Position numbers and translations under genes: made by a program
The notes under the pieces: model-generated
What the model was told of the DNA's origin: nothing
What the model saw: only the letters and a program-made list of their open reading frames with translations
Databases searched by the model: none
Shown: piece after piece, positions 25,801-35,624 of the stretch
Position numbering within the stretch: position 1 is the stretch's first letter
How the letters are laid out: each line of letters starts with the position of its first letter
Source of the DNA: Trebouxia sp. TZW2008
Lineage: Eukaryota; Chlorophyta; Trebouxiophyceae; Trebouxiales; Trebouxiaceae
Direction of reading: 5' to 3'
NCBI GenBank assembly: GCA_002118135.1
Contig: BDIU01000262.1
Span: 62,228 to 126,227 of the forward strand
Length of the DNA stretch: 64,000 nucleotides

Positions 25801-28800
25801 TTCAAAGAGCTGAGGCTGTTTCAGGTTGGGCAGCAAGGGTAAATGCTGCAAGGAGCAATCGCAGCCACCAGCAAGTGAAACTATTTGTTTTTCTGTCCTT
25901 GGGACCCAACAGGGGATCAACAGACAATACCCAAAACAAAACAATAAAAAGAGTGTTCAGCCATAGAGAGATGACATGAACTTCGCTCATGCGGTGAACA
26001 GCAGGAAACGTAAACTATATATAGCGCATTGGTTTGTTTTGTGACCATATCTGCAAAAAAGCCATCGAAACTGACTTCGTGTCAAGCAGCGCAGCAGTTG
26101 ATGTTAGCTAGCTAAGATATGTGTCAATCATTCTGTGTTGTCTTGATACTAAGTCTACTGTGCTGCAATGATGTTGGCTGCCTGACCCTTGTTGCACATG
26201 ATACCAAATCTACTGTGCTGCAATGAAGTCAATCAGCTAACGCAACGGGAAAACATCAGCATGACCTGACTGCAGTGGCATTTCTGAGTACTGACACACC
26301 AATGTGAAAACAGCATTGTTGGGAATCAAGGCAATCGCTACATTAAAACCTTATCGTACCTTTGTACCCATCTCTGGGATGCTGGAGGGCCTCTGGGGTG
26401 ACTTGCAACTGCCGGGGAGAGGGCATGGGCTGCCATAGATCCTGCTGGATAACACCTTCACTAGCAACCTGCACAGAAACAAAAACAACACGCAAATTCA
26501 TTATTCACCAGTCACAGGTCACAATGCCACCTGCTGTCAACACGAGTTGCAGTGCGTCTGAACTCAAAAGGGCCAGCCAACAGAAGTCAGAAATGATCAA
26601 ACGTCAGGTGAAGAGCAAGATCTGCAAACCAGTGACTGAACCACAAGGAGACACACTTTCAATGACAAGGAGTTGTGCAGGGCGCTTTGACCTGAGCGGC
26701 TGCTGTCCTGACAGACATGGCTAGAGCATTCAAGAGGCATGCAGGATTCAAATTGAGCTGCAAAGCCTAGTCATTGGAGGCAGCCAGCACGCAGAAGCCT
26801 TTATTTAGGTTAGCACATGATCGAACTGGCGTCAGACAGTTGATTCCTTCTGTACGTACCTAGATGGGCCCGCTGAGCCTGCCTAGCCCACGTTTACAAT
26901 GAATAAATGAATGAGAAGCCTTGTGACATGCTGAAGCCTTGTGAAAGTTGCCGAGATATCTATATCGGGTCCACTGCTGCGAGTCACACAATGCATACAG
27001 AGCTGCAAAGCCTAGATAACTGTTGTTGAAGGCAGCCAGCACGCAGAAGCCTTGTGACATGCTGAAGCCTTGTGAATGTTCCCGAGATACCTATAATGGG
27101 CTCACTGCTGCATGTCACACAATGCATACAGACACTACTCAAGACATGCGTTGACACTGCTGCACAGAGCAGAGTCAGCCATAGTCAGACTTGAATTGAG
27201 GTACTGGCGTGCTGTTTAGCGGGCTCACCTGATTGCAGTAGACCGGTTGTCTGATTGCCCACTAATGCCACGGGAAAGGTGAATTAAACAAGTTGAATTG
27301 TTGCTTACCTGGCCTGGTGGCATGCCGATCTTCAGCACTGGCCGGTACATGCTGAATAGGTCTTCAGCCAGCTGTTGTTCCTGTGCTGAGCCGGTCTCCA
27401 GCCATGCAACGAGACTGGGGATTTGCTGAGGGCTGTACCACCCCCACTCCCTGCCTTCAAGACCCTCAACATACAGGGCGCCTCTGCAAAGCATGCCAAC
27501 CCCATTGTTGGATGTGTGTTCACGATGTCATCAACAACCCTGAATGCTGAGTCCAGCCAGGTGCAGCACCAGCTCCCTGCTTTCAAGGCCCAAAGAACAC
27601 CCCTGGCAAGCATGAACCCCTCATGTTGCGGACAAGCCTGATTACTACATCTACACGTTTCCAGAGCATCCAGGAGATAGGCAGCAGTTACATGAGCTGC
27701 ATCAAATTTACAAAGCAAGGGCAGCAGCAAATGCAGCAGTAGCAACAGCTGAGACCAAAAGACCACAAAGGTCAATCCAGCATCTCCAAGCGGTCATTAC
27801 TGATAGGCAGCAGCAGCAGCAGCAGCAGCAGCATCGACAGCAGCAAATTCGCTGTTGCCAAGGTATCAGACAACATACCTGGCGGATGCATCTCCAAGCT
27901 GGTGGTAGATGTTGCCAGCAACGTCTTGACCCACCACAGCCCCCCTGTTCAGCAGTGGGGGGGACCCCTCAGGCTCCAGGTGGTGCAGGTGCTTCCTCAG
28001 CAGTTCTGTGTTGGCAGCAACGGTCGCAAGAGCCTCCAGCACCAGGGCACGGTCACGTACTGACAATGTGTCATATTCTGTGGCCTGCAGAGACACAAAG
28101 CAGTCATTGACACGCATCCCAGGAGCTATGTTTTGGCAGCAACAGTCACAAGCGCCCCAAGCACCAGGGCACGGTCACGCACTGACAACGTGTCATATTC
28201 TGTGGCCTGCTTACTTACTTTACTCTCTGGCCTGCAGAGACAAGGCCCAGCCAATGATGCAGTCATATCTTGCCTGTGTGTCATGCTTTGTAGCCTACAG
28301 AGACAGGCCAAGCAACTCCAGGTCCATCTAGACAGCAGGGACATGTTTCAGTATACCTTCAGTCTGACAACAGCTTCAACAGCGTCTTGGCTAATAATCA
28401 AGGAGGTGTGGTCTTGTAGGTAGCGGCAGGTCAGCTCTGGCCAGCTAGCACCCAAAAGGGGTCTGTAGGCATCCTGGGGGGCCAGGTCAGTGGCTGACCC
28501 ATACCCTGCCATGGTAGGGGCCTCCATAAGGTCCTCGTCTAGTCCCTCGAGCACCCGGATCAGGGCAGAATGGATGTCACACAGCAGCTTGCCCTGCCCT
28601 GTGGGGCCCCACCTGAGTTGCATGCAGTACAGTCATGATGACATTCTGCCGTGTCACTGCTGCAAAGGCTGCCATACCAGAAGCTTGCATGACGCCTCTG
28701 ATTAGTTCCAAGTCAGGGCAGCATGGAAGTTGCACAGCAACTTGACCTGCCCTGTAGGACCCCAGCTATATGTTGCAGGAAAGACAGCTCAAGGGAGATA

Positions 28801-31800
28801 CTCACTGCATGCTGCTGCGCCAGAGACTGCCATAAGATGGGCCGCTATGGCTATTTTGACCAGGGCCAGGGACAATATGATCAGGGCAGCATGAGCTGTG
28901 CAGTACGGCAGGGCAGGCTGCTGTACAAGAGATGCAAAAGGACAAACAATATGCATCCGCCATACCTGTCCATTTCAACCTGGTCAGGTTCAGGTTGCAC
29001 AGTCAGTGTCAGTGGCACTGCACACTGAACAGGCGCAGGGCTTTGTTTCTGCTTTGGTGACCTGGGGTTCTTTCCAGGGTCATGCCCACTCAAGGAACAG
29101 TGCTCACGCAGCGCCTGCATAAGTGACAGGGCTTGCATCAATGTCAAGAAACCAGTAAGAGCCCTCAAGCGATAACGCTCATGCAGCCCCTGCATAACAC
29201 AGTGGGCTCATGTTGAGGACAGCATGTCAGTGACAGTCAGTTGCAAGGGAAATGCAGAAATTCAGCTTTCCTGTGTTGTGCTCATGTCAATGGCAAGAAG
29301 TCGCGCAAGAAGAACACGCTGTTCTGTGCTATGCTAAGTGCAAACAGGCGCTGACTGCAATAAAGTCAATTTCCATATGCATGCATGTCTATCACGTCAT
29401 ACCATACCATACCAAAATTGCATCTGGGAAACTGAGGCTGAACCATCAGCATAAACATCCTTGAACGTCGACCAGTCATATGTCAGGGAGCGCTGCTTTG
29501 TGGGCCTGCATGGCCTCTTCTCAGCAATTGGATGATGACCGGTGATTTTTTTGAGAATCACTGGCCATATGCAACATGCTGAGGAGAGGCCATGCACGTT
29601 CACGAAGCAGTGCTCCACAAGCACAGAACATGACCTTGTGACCAAAGCATTGTACTGCAGTTGCAGTGGCATTGCTGAAGTTACACGCTGGCAAAAAGTT
29701 ATGCGTACTCGCAAAGCACCAATGCCATATGACCTGTTGACACGCGCATGTCAATGGGCTCCAGTGTGGCGAGACAGGACATGGGCCACACACATCTAGC
29801 ACATGTGCTGCAATGTGAAATTATCATTGTTATCAGTATACCAACAAAGCAGTAAATTCTGGCACAGCCTTTGAGATTGTGATCAGGCAAGTGCAGCACA
29901 GCAACAATGATACAGCAGCAGCTACCTTTGAGCTGGAGAAGGTAGAGTCTGCTTGCAGAAGATTGTGTGCCGCTCAGAGGTGCCAGCATTGCTGTGGTTG
30001 GTACCCAAGGGGCTTGCACTTGGTGTGAAGTGGGCTGTTGGCTCATGCACACAAAGAAAGGGAAGACAGGAAGTACATAACTCACATTTGTGATCAAGGC
30101 ATTGTCACATAGTCACAGTGGCATAGCAGCAGCTACCTTTGAGCTGGAGAAGGTTGAGTCACACTGCTTGCAGAAGATTGTATGCCGTTCAGGGGTGCCA
30201 ACATTGCTGTGGTTGGTGGCCAAAAGGCTTGCAGTTGGTGTGAACTGGGTTGGAGGCTCATTTACACAGGCCAGCTGCAGCCTCAGGAAAGGGAAGGGAG
30301 GAAGGCGCAGTAATGCCCTGTGCAGCACATGTTGTTGAGGCAGTTGTGCATGCTTTGATTGACTCTGGACCACAATGAAGACATGACTTCACCCGGACAC
30401 GTAATCACCAGTGAGCAGGCACAATGGTTTGTCGATGTGCACGCCAACACAAGACAGACAGTGTGCAAACTGAAGAGTATTCACAGCTAGTTGATGTGAA
30501 CCTCATATGTGGGCTGCCATGCCATGAACAACTGACACAGACCAAGCTCAGCAGCGGCACCTGATAACAGTACTCAGCTGTTATCATATCAGGCTGTTGT
30601 CTGGCTTGTTACAATCATACTTGACAAGGTGCTCACAGCTGCAACATGAGGCAAATACCATGGGTGGGATAATGCAGCTCAACGCTAACAGCAGCTAGAT
30701 AGCAACAGCTAGTTCAGCAGTCTGCCTTTGTGCAAGCCCATCTATGCTCACCCTGTACAACGTGCTCAACAGCAACTAGCTAGCAAGTGCTCACCCATAA
30801 CGCTGGCAGAAGTCTGACCCCAGGTTAGCAATTATTCACTCATGACAAGTGTAGTAACAGTGATCATAATCATATTCACAATCACAGTATTGCGCATAGA
30901 AATGATCAGACACACATTTTAGCACGGAAATCAGACTCACCCATAGCGTTGGCAGAAGTCCCAAACCAGCAGTAGGCTAGGCACAGCGGCTTGAGGGACC
31001 AGGAAGGAGGTCTGGGGGGCGGGCCGCCGCCTCACATCTGCAGCTGCTGCCTCTGAGGCTGCACTGATCAGCTTGCCACCTGCTTCACACAGAATTGTCA
31101 TTCACACTCATATTGAGATATGAGGCTGTCATTGACGTGTGGAGCTCGAGACCCTGCTGCTTTCATACATGGCTGCAGATGGCAACGGAAGCTGAACAGC
31201 TTGCAGTTAGCGTCAAGTCAAAAGCCAAGCGCCGTCAAGCAAAACGTTTGACCAAAGCTACATGCAGGTGTGACAAGTGTGTGAGGAGGTAGGCAGGAGC
31301 CTTGCATTGATGATGGCACACGAAGGAACACGTAGGAACAAATCTTGCTCCACAACATGCACAACAGCAAGGGCATGGAGGTACGGCCTGCGTCAACGCT
31401 CAGGCTTGATGCCTATGCAAGCTACGCACCTGAGCCAATCAGTGTGGACAGCTGGATGCCTGCCCGCTCTGCCAAGGGCACCAGGAAGCTCTGCAATGCA
31501 ATAATGAGATTTCAATATCGCTTTGCACAAATGCACTTGATCACCCATGCTGCAACACGCATTTTGTAAACAGGGCCAGGCAAAAAGAAAGTTGGTCCTA
31601 GCTGGGCAGGAAGGACACTCAAGCTTGGGCTGATGCAACTGAGGTATGGCACCTTGTTTGACACAAGTGCTGTGCATGTGCAGACCATGCCCTGTGTGTC
31701 TGTCAAGAAGCAAATCAAGGTCAATCTTGTCTCCTGTAGCCACAGTTAGCCACATATGCCAGCCACGGCCCTGACGTTTGCTTTGCGACAGGAACGTCCG

Positions 31801-34112
31801 CACTGTGTAGGCTATCTTGTCAATGTGTTGACTGCGCCTTTGAGAGCAGAATGAAGATCGACAGACCTTGCGGGCATGGCAACCAGGAAGCGGCACTTTC
31901 AGCTACACCACAAAAGCGGCAAGGTCCTTCACAAAACAAAGCACAGACCTTGCGAAGAGTGTGACAGGGACAAACCTTGAGTGCATGGCGACCAAGCAAG
32001 GACGCTATCTGCTGCACCACAAATGCTGTATGGTCTTTTATGACACAAAACTACAGAGTTTGCGAAGAAGATGACAGGGACAAACATTGAGTGCATGGCG
32101 ACCGAGCAAGGGTGCTATCTGCTGCACCACAAACGCTGCATGGTCCGTGAAAGCATGGCGGCAAGATCAAGATCAAACTTCGACACCTTGGTGACAGGGA
32201 CGGACCTTAAGTGCGTGGCGACCAAGAAGCGGCGCAATCTGCTGCACCACAAAAGCAGCATGGTCTGCCAAATCATGCTGGCCATACTGCTGAACCTCAG
32301 CATGGCTGACATCCTCAAAGCCTGCAAGTTCTGCTTCTTCATCTATAGGGTGGCGCACAACTGTGACCCCTTCTGTGAGGCGCCGTGCCATTACATCCTG
32401 TGTGATGTTGGGGCTGGTACTGAGCAACTGAAGACATGCATGCACCAGCTCTGTCTTGTGGGCTGTGCTGCTGTACAGCTGTTGATAGATGCGAGAAGGC
32501 GACAGTAGCCTGCATGCCAGCACGATACAGCAAGTGGTGGATACACCTAGCACTTGTGAGTATAGTGTGGTCGTACAGTGTCACAGGAGAATGTGACCCC
32601 TGCCGCTAGGGGCCTAGCCGTGGCGCCCTGTGTGATGTCAGAGCTGATGCTGAGCAGCTGAAGACATGCATGCATCAGCTCTGTCTTGTGGGCTGTGCTG
32701 CTGAACAGCTGCTGAAAGATGCGAGAAAGCAACACAAGCCTGCAAGCGCACAGAACACAACACAACAAGCGTTGGACTGCCTTAACCCTGCGCTGGGGTA
32801 GTGTTTCTGTACATGGTCATGCCTATATTTGAAAATCCCTTATGAGAGGTGCTGTTGCAGACAGAATGCAGTGCCTGGTTCCCAGTTGCCTTGTCCTTGA
32901 AATGAGGATGTCCTTATATCGGGTTTCCTGATGAAGAGAAACTGATGCAGTCCAGTCGAGACAGCAGAACAACAAGTTGGGCATCAGGAGCACATACCTG
33001 TACCAAGCCCAGTCAGTGATGAGCCACACAGTGACAACTTGAGAGTAATCAACCACCCAGTCCCTTATATAATGAATCCTAACCTTGATCCTGCTGCTGG
33101 CTCTGGCATCATACACAGACTGCTGTGAGCACAGCCTGTGGTCAAGCACTGTGCCTGTGGCCTTTAATGGCAGGCCATTGACACCATCTGCACTCACAGC
33201 AAGAAGTTTCCCTTATGGGTTCCTAGAGCGATTGGCGTTTGCAGCATGCATGACCAATGCCGAGACTTCCATTTGGCTACATCAGGTATGCTGCTATAAC
33301 TATGGCATGACACAGTATGCTTGTGCAGAGTCTATAGCAATCAAGGCAACATTGAGCAAGCGAAAAGCTGTTGAAGGACTGGATCATGCTTCAGCTGCTA
33401 CCACAAGCTGACAGAAGCAGGTTTTAGACATAGAGCAGCTTGCGATTACCAGCTGCAAAGTCTTGCAAGTCGACCAGCTCCTCAGACCCTTCATCATCAG
33501 TCTGCACATATAGTGTGAAGTTGTCGAGGAGTCTGAGGATGCCACCTCCCTGTTCACTGCTTGGAAACTGGTTGTATCCTCCAAAGATGGTGCTTTCCTC
33601 TGCAAAGCCATCCTGCATTCCACCGGAAGCCCTCAAAAAATCCTTGAGAGACAGCACTGGGTGCAATTGTGGTGTACATATTGTGGCACAGTGCAGGATC
33701 TTCAGGTGCGATGCAAGGGCTGTTTGTGGGCAGCTCCGCTCCGATCGCGCCGATGGCATGAGGAGAAGGCGTTCACTGTCATCAGATTGATGTGTTTGAG
33801 CAGGACACTCCAAGGGTGCATTAGCGCGTCTTGACTTGCACCAAGATCCGAAACAGGCATTTGGTCACTCAGGCACAGGCGGGGGAGGACCCCAGCAGGT
33901 AGCCGGACAACGTTGCGATGCCGCTCAGATGAGCATGTATAGGGTATGACGTCACGAAAATCGGTGCGCAGACGAAGCCGGACTCCCGACATGTGCGTAC
34001 TCGAAGGATCACCGGTCTCAAACAAAGAGAGGTGTACAAAAGCCCTTACCACTAAGCCACCTTTGGCTGGCCTCTTAGGGTACTTCCTCGATGGTTGGAA
34101 GGTACGGTCCAT
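10835..34112 (-). CDS. Very large chromatin protein: RFTS - DDT - WHIM - disordered/coiled coil - PHD fingers (probably one gene)
   Basis: About 35 exons on the minus strand give roughly 2,100 recognised residues. Order of modules: RFTS-like domain (exons about 33866-34112, 33430-33660, 32998-33187, 32206-32509); DDT (31430-31490, 30941-31079, about 30262-30333, about 28973-29119, start of 28357-28612); WHIM (28357-28612, 27879-28084, 27309-27483); linkers (26360-26468, about 25610-25773, 25206-25320, 24403-24537, 23785-23904, 23221-23370); disordered exons (21989-22433, 20686-20968, 19312-20288); coiled coil (18481-18530, 17977-18067, 17573-17683); Q-rich and NLS-like (16828-16972, 16134-16345, 15575-15749, 15012-15117); PHD fingers (14441-14581, 13930-14112, 13102-13281); C-terminus (12661-12793, 12254-12333, 11746-11822, 10835-11098). 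Phase closes across the RFTS/DDT junction and across the first PHD. It does not close at about 22.8 kb, 18.5-19.3 kb or 11.8-12.2 kb, so a split into two genes near 19 kb is possible. Presumed nuclear chromatin reader. Confidence 0.7.
11190..11290 (-). repeat. In-frame copy of exon 10835-11098 start, with acceptor
   Basis: After a CACAG acceptor the minus strand reads ELHGGQLADDTQPTDLADAA then ALGNADAM; the main exon reads ELHGGQLADDTTQATGLADA at the same relative position. No stop lies in the shared part. It is either a recent duplicate or an alternative exon. Confidence 0.75.
13102..14581 (-). other. PHD-finger exons (C4HC3 PHD plus NSD/EDM2-like second finger)
   Basis: Exon 14441-14581 ends SMLCSVCEQGGNEA and joins in phase to exon 13930-14112: LLVCKGPCLRAFHPACLSLT, ANWFCPECVHGRVRCFVCGE and FGAGFEDP. 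This is a complete C4HC3 PHD followed directly by the first Cys pair of a second finger, as in NSD and EDM2-type proteins. Exon 13102-13281 has FRCPQHYCAVCRKSGDG and MVKCIRCPTAYHSSCMP, then KDIQRLLPHAK. A linking exon with VKSCKALRRLYKY (about 13446-13490) probably supplies the middle of the second finger. PHD fingers read histone H3 tails; this specific arrangement is shared with histone methyltransferase partners, but no SET domain is seen. Confidence 0.8.
13740..13805 (-). repeat. Decayed copy of the 3' end of PHD exon 13930-14112
   Basis: ACAAACCTCAAAAGAGGGTC and the following 45 bases match the intron/exon border at 13905-13990 with scattered substitutions. The Cys codons of the finger are partly lost. 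Confidence 0.65.
14600..14820 (-). repeat. Decayed copies of exon 14441-14581 upstream of it
   Basis: At about 14745-14800 the minus strand reads AAAEGYRERWLAGKLF, copying the exon's AAAEGYRERWLAGKPR. A shorter copy (GCAGCCAGCAAAGCAGCATT) lies at 14605-14640. Confidence 0.7.
15841..15935 (+). repeat. Dispersed short repeat, copy A
   Basis: The core GCTAGACAGGCTTAGCAGGC plus CCAGCTAGGTATGTACTG and CAACCAGTT is shared with copies at 26.8, 50.1, 51.8 and 52.5 kb. It lies in an intron and is flanked on the left by an ATTCATTC run. Confidence 0.8.
16400..16520 (-). repeat. Decayed copy of Q-rich exon 16134-16345 with acceptor
   Basis: The plus-strand text around AAGCGGAATTCCTGCAG at 16491-16507 repeats the exon start and acceptor at 16335-16350, and CAAAGGAGGG..GCTGCATGG repeats its middle. 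Frame is interrupted. Confidence 0.65.
17573..18530 (-). other. Coiled-coil exons of the chromatin gene
   Basis: Exons 18481-18530 (VMEDRGGELRKAKERYR), 17977-18067 (AEAEKREKAKQEALIRDANR then RAAAERSQQ) and 17573-17683 (NAERMRRALEARAVVAQVAE then QKEAGRAAMAAQ) are charged, Ala-rich and heptad-like. Acceptors and donors are clear (TACAG/GTGAGC, ACAG/GTAGTC, TGCAG/GTCTGC). A decayed copy of the last exon's 3' end with its donor lies at 17405-17460. Confidence 0.65.
19312..20288 (-). other. Long disordered Ala/Pro/Gln/Thr-rich exon (977 bp)
   Basis: After a TTTGCAG acceptor it begins GMPVKMPFTGTVLDHLTKPR, which is ordered and follows the preceding exon 20686-20968 (RVRFWRKERSLLAVALHVKA and AEFLVPVQLCNRALSVPW). 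It then turns into about 250 residues of low-complexity Ala, Pro, Gln and Thr, ending WNALDVAWDSDTPPGWPKL before a GTCAGT donor. Such tracts are typical of transcription and chromatin scaffolds. Confidence 0.7.
21989..22433 (-). other. Acidic disordered exon with repeated SUMO-consensus-like lysines
   Basis: Begins EDDEIDWTHFTFQHGF, then QLPQ/HLPH repeats, and then a reiterated 'xDxK' tract: SDMKPATGIKPDSDIKSEPG followed by IKQE, and later AFKQE. Three lysines match the sumoylation consensus (hydrophobic-K-x-E). It ends in an EEEEGAEQ acidic patch before a GTACAC donor. Family knowledge: SUMO sites are common in chromatin scaffolds. Sumoylation here is inference. Confidence 0.6.
24150..24245 (-). 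repeat. Decayed copy of exon 24403-24537 3' end with donor
   Basis: Plus-strand GTACCTGTGGAGGCTGAGGG and the next 50 bases repeat the exon border at 24400-24465. The minus strand still reads QSAQRQRCYLSYPSAST against QSAQRQRCYLGYIPQPP in the exon. Confidence 0.72.
26775..27135. repeat. Tandem duplication of about 115 bp in an intron
   Basis: GCCAGCACGCAGAAGCC occurs at 26784 and 27036. The segment ATGCTGAAGCCTTGTGAA through CCGAGATAYCTATA to GTCACACAATGCATACAG occurs at 26928-27000 and 27058-27131 with few differences. Copy D of the dispersed repeat lies inside. Confidence 0.7.
26834..26915 (-). repeat. Dispersed short repeat, copy D (inverted)
   Basis: The reverse complement carries TTCATTTATTCATTG, GGCTAGGCAGGCTCAGCGGG, CTAGGTACGTAC and AATCAACTGTCTG, matching the shared core. 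Located in an intron of the chromatin gene. Confidence 0.75.
27805..27845. repeat. CAG trinucleotide microsatellite
   Basis: Nine consecutive CAG units, one interruption, then CAGCAG. It lies in the intron between exons 27309-27483 and 27879-28084. Confidence 0.85.
29930..30060 (-). repeat. Copy of the DDT exon/intron border of 30130-30300
   Basis: About 120 bases including AGCAGCTACCTTTGAGCTGG and GCAGAAGATTGTGTGCCGCT match 30128-30290 closely. The exon portion proper (CTGAGGCTGCAGCTGGCC) has been lost in the copy. Confidence 0.72.
30785..30830 (-). repeat. Short copy of the DDT exon 30941-31079 donor end
   Basis: GCTCACCCATAACGCTGGCAG repeats the plus-strand text at the WDFCQRYG codons and GTGAGT donor at 30936-30956. 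Confidence 0.6.
31850..32155 (-). repeat. Three tandem copies (about 100 bp period) of RFTS exon 32206-32509 3' end
   Basis: At about 31870-31920, 31975-32040 and 32085-32155 the minus strand repeats DHTAFVVQQIASLLGRHALK-like text with the donor after HALK, copying HAAFVVQQIAPLLGRHALK of the exon. All three keep the frame over most of their length. Confidence 0.78.
32206..34112 (-). other. RFTS-like (DNMT1/MET1 replication-foci) domain exons at the gene's N-terminus
   Basis: Start Met at 34112 (MDRTFQPSRKYPKRP). The second exon reads ILRLLDNFTLYVQTDDEG, the usual RFTS 'lxDFxxYDxxG' entry. Exon 32998-33187 gives IRDWVVDYSQVVTVWLITDW then AWYR, closely resembling the MET1/DNMT1 core (eWxidYs, vtdxAWY). 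Exon 32206-32509 continues in phase: LLSPSRIYQQLYSSTAHKTE, CLQLLSTSPNITQDVMA and HAAFVVQQIAPLL. In DNA methyltransferases this domain recognises ubiquitinated histone H3 and autoinhibits the catalytic domain. No BAH or cytosine methyltransferase motif (PCQ, ENV) was found downstream, so here the domain is used without a methyltransferase. Confidence 0.75.
32580..32775 (-). repeat. Long in-frame copy of RFTS exon 32206-32509 with acceptor
   Basis: After CTTGCAG the minus strand reads LVLLSRIFQQLFSSTAHKTE, then LMHACLQLLSISSDITQ, against LLSPSRIYQQLYSSTAHKTE in the exon. About 50 codons stay open before similarity ends. It could be an alternative exon. Confidence 0.75.
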
Positions 34113-34540
34113 CGCGTGGGGCTACGAGTGGTAAGACTGACCGACCGGCACACTAGCTTGAGTCGCACTGTCTGGTCTTCAAGCAGCTGGCCTCACTCGA
34201 GGCCCTGAAGAAGCTGGCAACAGTGCAAGCTTGAACAGGCGCCGAGCGCGCAATGTGGGGGTGCGCTGGTTGCGCTACATCGCACCGTGATGCTCCGAAA
34301 CTTCAAAGTTCGGCATTTGCATGACTATTGCCGCAAGCTGCGCGAGTACTGGCAGGTTGAAGTTGCCATGGCCAGTTTCCACGAGCATGGCTGGGGATCG
34401 AGTTCGGGACGTAAATAATACGAAACCGAAAAGTTGTCAAGCACTCAACAGAGGATTCATCCAGTAGGCTTTCCGGAAGTCCCACAGCGTTTTGACTTTG
34501 CTGGGTTCGGGAAATGCTGCATTGAAGACCCGCAGGGCTC
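34113..34540. promoter_or_regulatory. Putative divergent promoter between chromatin gene and LRR gene
   Basis: 428 bases lie between the start codons at 34112 (minus) and 34541 (plus). The segment is CpG-rich compared with the gene bodies and has no decayed exon copies. No TATA box is obvious. Promoter role is inferred from position. Confidence 0.5.
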
Positions 34541-35047
34541 ATGTCTGCTCCGTACGTATACTCCAACCCGCACAACCGCTGTTTGACCCGAGACAACATA
34601 CACTTGGTCCTGGCCGAGCTCAAAAAGGCTCTTCTGTTCGACTCGCCGCTCGTATGCGACTTGTCGGCAAGTGGTCTGACTTTGGACTGTGTGTCAGTCT
34701 TGCCAGCTGAGCTGAAAGCTTTGAAGCATGTGTATGCTCTCGACTTGTCGCTGAACGGCATTCGCGCAACATGGCAAGAGCTGACGCCAATAGTCCAGAC
34801 TTTCTTGGATGACAAAGCTGTGCAATGTCTCGACCTGAGCATGAATCACCTGCCAGCGTTACAAAGTTTGGAAATGGACGCAGATTTGTTACACACGTAT
34901 TCAGGCTTTGGCGAGAAGTTAAGTCTTGGTTTAGACGGCAACCCGCTGACTGGCAACAAGAATATAGACCACTGGATAATAGCTGGCAGAAGGTTCAAGC
35001 GTGAGGCGCACGGGTACGAGTACGACGTGTACTCGCAGCAGGGGTAA
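34541..35047 (+). CDS. Small intronless leucine-rich-repeat protein
   Basis: An uninterrupted 168-codon frame from ATG at 34541 to TAA at 35045-35047. It shows about three LRR-like units: VCDLSASGLTLDCVSVLPAE, HVYALDLSLNGIRATWQELT and VQCLDLSMNHLPALQSLEMD, then LSLGLDGNPLTGN. The 'DLSxNxL' spacing with longer helices resembles ribonuclease-inhibitor-type repeats. A charged tail (RRFKREAHGYEYDVYSQQG) follows. There is no signal peptide or membrane segment. It is the only intronless cellular gene here, is CpG-richer than its neighbours and shares a promoter region with the chromatin gene; a retrocopy or a recent arrival are possible. The function is unknown; LRRs usually bind proteins. Confidence 0.72.
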   Translation: MSAPYVYSNPHNRCLTRDNIHLVLAELKKALLFDSPLVCDLSASGLTLDCVSVLPAELKALKHVYALDLSLNGIRATWQELTPIVQTFLDDKAVQCLDLSMNHLPALQSLEMDADLLHTYSGFGEKLSLGLDGNPLTGNKNIDHWIIAGRRFKREAHGYEYDVYSQQG

Positions 35048-35620
35048 TGTAAGTTGCCTTTACAAGGAGACGCAGCTTTGCACCTGGCGGACCCTAGGGC
35101 TCATATCGTGAGCATCATGCAACATCCTTGTACAAGCACATCGACGTAGGCTAAACATGATCTTGCTGAGTGTGTGCCAAGCCCTGGGCACAGTTCCACT
35201 AAGATCGTTAAAGCCATTTAGTCTTGATTTGATGAGGAGCTATCGTTCAGCTGTGGCTATATGCTGCTTGCATGTATACGTAGTACAGCCATGACCATAT
35301 TGCATACTGTAACATCACAATATCCAATTTGATTTGAATCTTAGATACAGACCACATGAGTGATGCAGTGATTTGAGCACCTGTTCAGTCACCCACAGAA
35401 TCCTAAACTAAGACATAACACTGAACTAGGGTAATGGCCGTGCTTCGTGTGGCCTACAAAAGATGATGGTAAAATTGCAGTGCATGATTGCGTCATTTGG
35501 ACTCAGTGTACTGTTGAGACGTCAAAACAACTTCCATGCAAGCGTGCACTTTTGCTTTGTTAATAATCAATCATTGGCAACATCTGATGATCAATGCACC
35601 ATCACATAGTGTTACTGCTT
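35048..35620. other. Intergenic, no feature recognised
   Basis: AT-richer than the gene bodies. The 3' end of the LRR transcript should lie here. No exon or repeat was recognised. Confidence 0.4.
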
Positions 35621-35624
35621 TGCA

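Larger units (their letters stand above)
27309..31490 (-). other. DDT and WHIM domain exons
   Basis: Exon 31430-31490 (SFLVPLAERAGIQLSTLIGS) follows the RFTS in phase. Exon 30941-31079 ends AVPSLLLVWDFCQRYG, the DDT signature (LLLVWeFxxxFG), and 28357-28612 supplies KLLCDIHSALIRVL, the DDT helix 3, then ASWPELTCRYLQ, the WHIM1 'WPEvLRxYL' motif. Exon 27879-28084 has YDTLSVRDRALVLEALATVA and VGQDVAGNIYHQLG, the WHIM 'GxDxxGxxYW' motif with His-Gln in place of Trp. Exon 27309-27483 has GREWGWYSPQQI. In ISWI-partner proteins (ACF1, RLT, MBD9 and PTM-like) DDT and WHIM bind linker DNA and the ISWI HAND-SANT-SLIDE region. Confidence 0.78.

Noticed and set aside
31345..31569. Plus-strand frame with ISVDSWMPARSAKG
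   Set aside because: It is the reverse of exon 31430-31490, which joins in phase to DDT exons on the minus strand.
23221..33187. Hidden cytosine-5 methyltransferase catalytic domain after the RFTS
   Set aside because: I looked for PCQxFS, ENV and BAH-type motifs on the minus strand and found DDT, WHIM and linker exons instead.
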